In this document: positions 61,204-64,000 of the stretch, piece after piece
How the letters are laid out: the number at the start of each line of letters is the position of its first letter
How positions within the stretch are numbered: the first letter of the stretch is position 1
Source: an uncultured Chromatiaceae bacterium
GTDB taxonomy: Bacteria > Pseudomonadota > Gammaproteobacteria > Chromatiales > Chromatiaceae
Length of the DNA: 64,000 nt
Direction: 5' to 3'
Assembly (NCBI GenBank): GCA_937923175.1
Contig: CALALB010000017.1
Span: 1-64,000 of the forward strand
Translations under genes and position numbers: made by a program
Notes under the pieces: generated by a model
What the model was told of the DNA's origin: nothing
The model's database searches: none
Seen by the model: only the letters and a program-made list of their open reading frames with translations

Positions 61204-62043
61204 ATGTTCCTCGGTATCCCCCCTGAGCGCAGCCATCTCTTTCATCCCCAACCGCGCGCAGCGGTCGCTGTCACTGATCCAGCCGCTTGGCGGCTCTATC
61301 CGGATCATCGCCGGGTCTATGATCGGTTGCAACTCGCCTTGGACACTGGCCTGCTGGCTGCCCCCTGTGGTGTCGATCCCGGCGATTGTGGGGTGACGCC
61401 GGATGCACCAGTCTTTGTCAAACCGATCATCAATCTCTATGGGGCCGCCCGGCGGGCGGGTCTTTATCGCGCCGCCGAGGTTCCGCCTGAGCCGGGGCTA
61501 TTTTGGTGCGAATATCTCCAGGGGGAGCACACCAGCACCGATTGCCTGGTCAGGGAGGGCGAGGTCTTATGGATGGGGCATAGCCTGGCCGCCGAGCGCA
61601 AGGATAAGGCTCGCCCGCTCTATTGGGAGGTGGGGGTCGAGCGTCCCGGACTCGAGCCGATCGTATGCGCCTGGGTCGAGCGCTATCTCGCCGATTATAC
61701 GGGTCTATGCAACCTCGAGCTCATCGGCGGGCGACCGATCGAGGCGCATCTGCGCGGCTCGACCGGTTTTTTCGACCTCTATGGACCGCAGTTCATCCCT
61801 GCCTGGGTGACCCTGGTAGATGGGGGGGCTTTGAGCCCACCCCCGCCGCCCCCCGGCGGGCTGGTGATCTCGGTCTTTGGTAGGGAGGGGCTGACTAGGA
61901 CTGAGCTTGCGGTAATCGCTGGCTCAGGCGCCAGGGTCTATCCAGATCCCACAACCCCTGATCGGGTGGCGGTGATCCTCTGTCCAGACCGGGTGCAGGG
62001 ATGGCGTCTGATCGAGACGCTGATTCAGACCACCTCCACCTAG
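61204..62043 (+). CDS. hypothetical protein, possible ATP-grasp-like fold
   Basis: Start 2 nt after the upstream stop; FVKPIINLYGAARRAG, FWCEYLQGEHTSTDCLVREGEVLWMG, YTGLCNLELIGGRPIEAHLRGSTGFFDLYG resemble ATP-grasp lysine/ECYL/metal segments. Confidence 0.6.
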   Translation: MFLGIPPERSHLFHPQPRAAVAVTDPAAWRLYPDHRRVYDRLQLALDTGLLAAPCGVDPGDCGVTPDAPVFVKPIINLYGAARRAGLYRAAEVPPEPGLFWCEYLQGEHTSTDCLVREGEVLWMGHSLAAERKDKARPLYWEVGVERPGLEPIVCAWVERYLADYTGLCNLELIGGRPIEAHLRGSTGFFDLYGPQFIPAWVTLVDGGALSPPPPPPGGLVISVFGREGLTRTELAVIAGSGARVYPDPTTPDRVAVILCPDRVQGWRLIETLIQTTST

Positions 62044-62127
62044 GGCGCAGATCGGCAGACAGAGGATTGAGGGCGGTCTAGCCTGGCCAGTATACAGATC
62101 ACCTGCCCTGTCTGCGCCCAGGCTGGA

Positions 62128-63141
62128 TCAATAGCGGGGAAGCCCGATGTCCGCAAGGCCCAGAGATTCCATCAATCCCAGGCCGAGCAGGGCCCCAAAG
62201 CGGCGGGCAAACGTCTCGAGCAGATCGCGTTTCTTGGTGTATTCCACGATCTTTTCGGTACCGATCAAATCGCGCGCAACCTGGGAGGCGCTGCCTAGGC
62301 CATCGGCCAAACCCAATTCAACGGCCTTATCGCCGCTCCAGAACAGACCGCTGAATAGCTCATCGCCCCCCTTCAACCGGTCGCCCCGCCCGGACCTGAC
62401 GGCAGCGATAAACTGCTGATGCAGTCGATCGAGCACGCCCTGGACAAAGGCGCGCTGCGTCTCAGTCAGGGGGGAGAATGGATCCAGGATGCCTTTGTTA
62501 ACGCCGGCGGTCAGCAGACGCCGCTCGATACCCAGCTCTTCCATCGCCTTCTGGAAGCCGAAGCTGTCAATCCGCACCCCGATCGAGCCGACGAGACTGG
62601 CCTGGTCGACATAGATGGCATCGGCACCCACAGCAATGTAATAGCCGCCAGAGGCGCACAGATCCATGGCCACGGCATAGACCGGCAGGTCGCGCCCCTG
62701 CTCCTTTTTGTATTTTTCCTTGAGCCGCTTGATCTCTTGGTAGATATAGCCAGCCTGGACCGGGCTACCACCCGGGCTATTGATCCGCAGGATAATGCCT
62801 TTGACATGCCTGTTCTCGAAGGCGGCGCGCAGGGCGGCGATGATCCGGTCGGCGCTGGCATCCGCCTCGGGGACAATGAGCCCCTTGACCTCGATCAGAG
62901 CGGTATGGTCTTCACTGAGCTTGCTCAAATTGGAAAGGTCAGGCAGGTTAGCGACGATCAAGAGTCCGATCAGATACAGCAGCAACCCCAGCTTGAGGAT
63001 CAGCGACCAGCGTTGGCGTCGGCGCTGCTCGGCCAAATATTCGAGCGCCAAACGGTTGATCAGGGCACGCTCCCACTCGGGATGGCTGGGATCCGGCAGG
63101 TGCGTCTCTGGAGTCTTCCAAAATCTCCAATTCAGTTTCAT
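62128..63141 (-). CDS. sppA: S49 family peptidase (signal peptide peptidase SppA-type)
   Basis: GIILRINSPGGSPVQAGYIYQEIKRLKEKY; AMDLCASGGYYIAVGADAIYVDQASLVGSIGV. Confidence 0.93.
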   Translation of the reverse strand: MKLNWRFWKTPETHLPDPSHPEWERALINRLALEYLAEQRRRQRWSLILKLGLLLYLIGLLIVANLPDLSNLSKLSEDHTALIEVKGLIVPEADASADRIIAALRAAFENRHVKGIILRINSPGGSPVQAGYIYQEIKRLKEKYKKEQGRDLPVYAVAMDLCASGGYYIAVGADAIYVDQASLVGSIGVRIDSFGFQKAMEELGIERRLLTAGVNKGILDPFSPLTETQRAFVQGVLDRLHQQFIAAVRSGRGDRLKGGDELFSGLFWSGDKAVELGLADGLGSASQVARDLIGTEKIVEYTKKRDLLETFARRFGALLGLGLMESLGLADIGLPRY

Positions 63142-63162
63142 AGGGACCAGCGGGTTGGAGGG

Positions 63163-63828
63163 TCAGCGGTTACAACGGGCATGGGCAGCGAGCCAGGCAC
63201 GCACTGCCCAGAGCGAATCCAGACAAGCCAGAGGTCTCCAGGCCAGCAGGCGATCAGGGGGATGCACCCCGTGACAGACCGCAAGCGCGGCGACCCCGGC
63301 GTTGCGCGCCATCTCAAGATCATATTCGGTATCGCCGACCATCAGGGTCTCACTGGGTTTTACCCCTAGGGTCTCCATTAACTCGATCAACATCTGGGGA
63401 TGGGGCTTGGAGCGGGTCTCATCGGCGGTCCGGGTGGCGGCGAAGATCCCGGCAAGACCGGTCTTAGCCAAAGATTGATTCAGACCAACCCGACTCTTGC
63501 CGGTGGCCACGGCCAATAGATATCCCTGTTCATCGAGCCAGCTCAGGGTCTCACGCGCCCCGGGAAAGAGTTCTGAGGGGATCTGGTCATCGCCTAAGAA
63601 ATGATGGCGATAGCGGTGCGCCAGTTCAGCGCGCAGGGCAGCATCGCCTTGGGGCAACAAACGCGCGAGTGCCTCATCCAGCCCCAGACCAATCACCTCC
63701 CGGGCCAGATCGGGCTGGAGTTCAGGCAGGCCGAGGTCGGAGAATGCAGTCTGCAGACAGGCGATGATTCGGGCCTCCGAATCCATCAGGGTCCCGTCCC
63801 AATCGAAGACGATCAGTGCCAGATTCAT
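63163..63828 (-). CDS. HAD-IA family hydrolase (phosphoglycolate phosphatase-like)
   Basis: LIVFDWDGTLMDSEARIIACLQTAF; ETLMVGDTEYDLEMARNAGV. Confidence 0.92.
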   Translation of the reverse strand: MNLALIVFDWDGTLMDSEARIIACLQTAFSDLGLPELQPDLAREVIGLGLDEALARLLPQGDAALRAELAHRYRHHFLGDDQIPSELFPGARETLSWLDEQGYLLAVATGKSRVGLNQSLAKTGLAGIFAATRTADETRSKPHPQMLIELMETLGVKPSETLMVGDTEYDLEMARNAGVAALAVCHGVHPPDRLLAWRPLACLDSLWAVRAWLAAHARCNR

Positions 63829-64000
63829 GGCTGACCCGTTTGCCAGCAGCGCCCGGTTCGCCCCTCCAGCAGCGCCAAAAAATCTCGCAAAGGCGCTGGC
63901 AAAGGGGCCTGGATCCGGAGCGGTCGGGGCATGGAGTCAAGCTGAAAACCAACCAAGGCGGCGTGGAGAAAAAGTCGCGTCAATCCATGGGCCTTGAGCC
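63825..64000 (-). CDS. rluC: C-terminal end of RluC-type 23S rRNA pseudouridine synthase (partial)
   Basis: Minus-strand translation LKAHGLTRLFLHAALVGFQLDSMPRPLRIQAPLPAPLRDFLALLEG...; overlaps the HAD start codon. Confidence 0.8.
   Translation of the reverse strand, partial: LKAHGLTRLFLHAALVGFQLDSMPRPLRIQAPLPAPLRDFLALLEGRTGRCWQTGQP

Overview
The window reads as two unrelated genome segments joined end to end. The left ~9.87 kb is visibly AT-richer and carries deltaproteobacteria-like genes: flavodoxin, EamA transporter, alpha/beta hydrolase, a Tat-signal M23-like protein, a secreted superoxide-reductase-like protein, an HDAC-family protein, an MBL hydrolase and an NtrY-like kinase. The right ~54 kb is GC-rich and has a Chromatiales-like gammaproteobacterial gene set: rsmI-yraN-dolP-like, ptsP-rppH, olsBA-GT-PAP2, rimP-nusA-infB-rbfA-truB-rpsO-pnp, argH, prfC, rng-maf-rlmH, tatAB, an RND pump, an SSS-histidine kinase cluster, ppk1, sufBCD, a molybdopterin oxidoreductase with a possible ATP-grasp-like partner, and sppA/HAD/rluC. 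The join lies inside the RNase P RNA gene (rnpB, minus strand), in its most conserved block, and the 5' and 3' halves do not form the P1 and P2 helices. I therefore read the contig as a probable assembly chimera. Other notable items are three tandem terminator-like hairpins in the rimP-nusA-infB leader behind a near-consensus promoter, long inverted repeats in the rpsO leader, two dispersed intergenic repeat families, a decayed protease gene, a partly degenerate DolP-like gene and a molybdopterin oxidoreductase/ATP-grasp-like pair. I recognised no CRISPR array, tRNA, rRNA, prophage or transposase. All calls come from reading the sequence and ORF translations; no database search was run.
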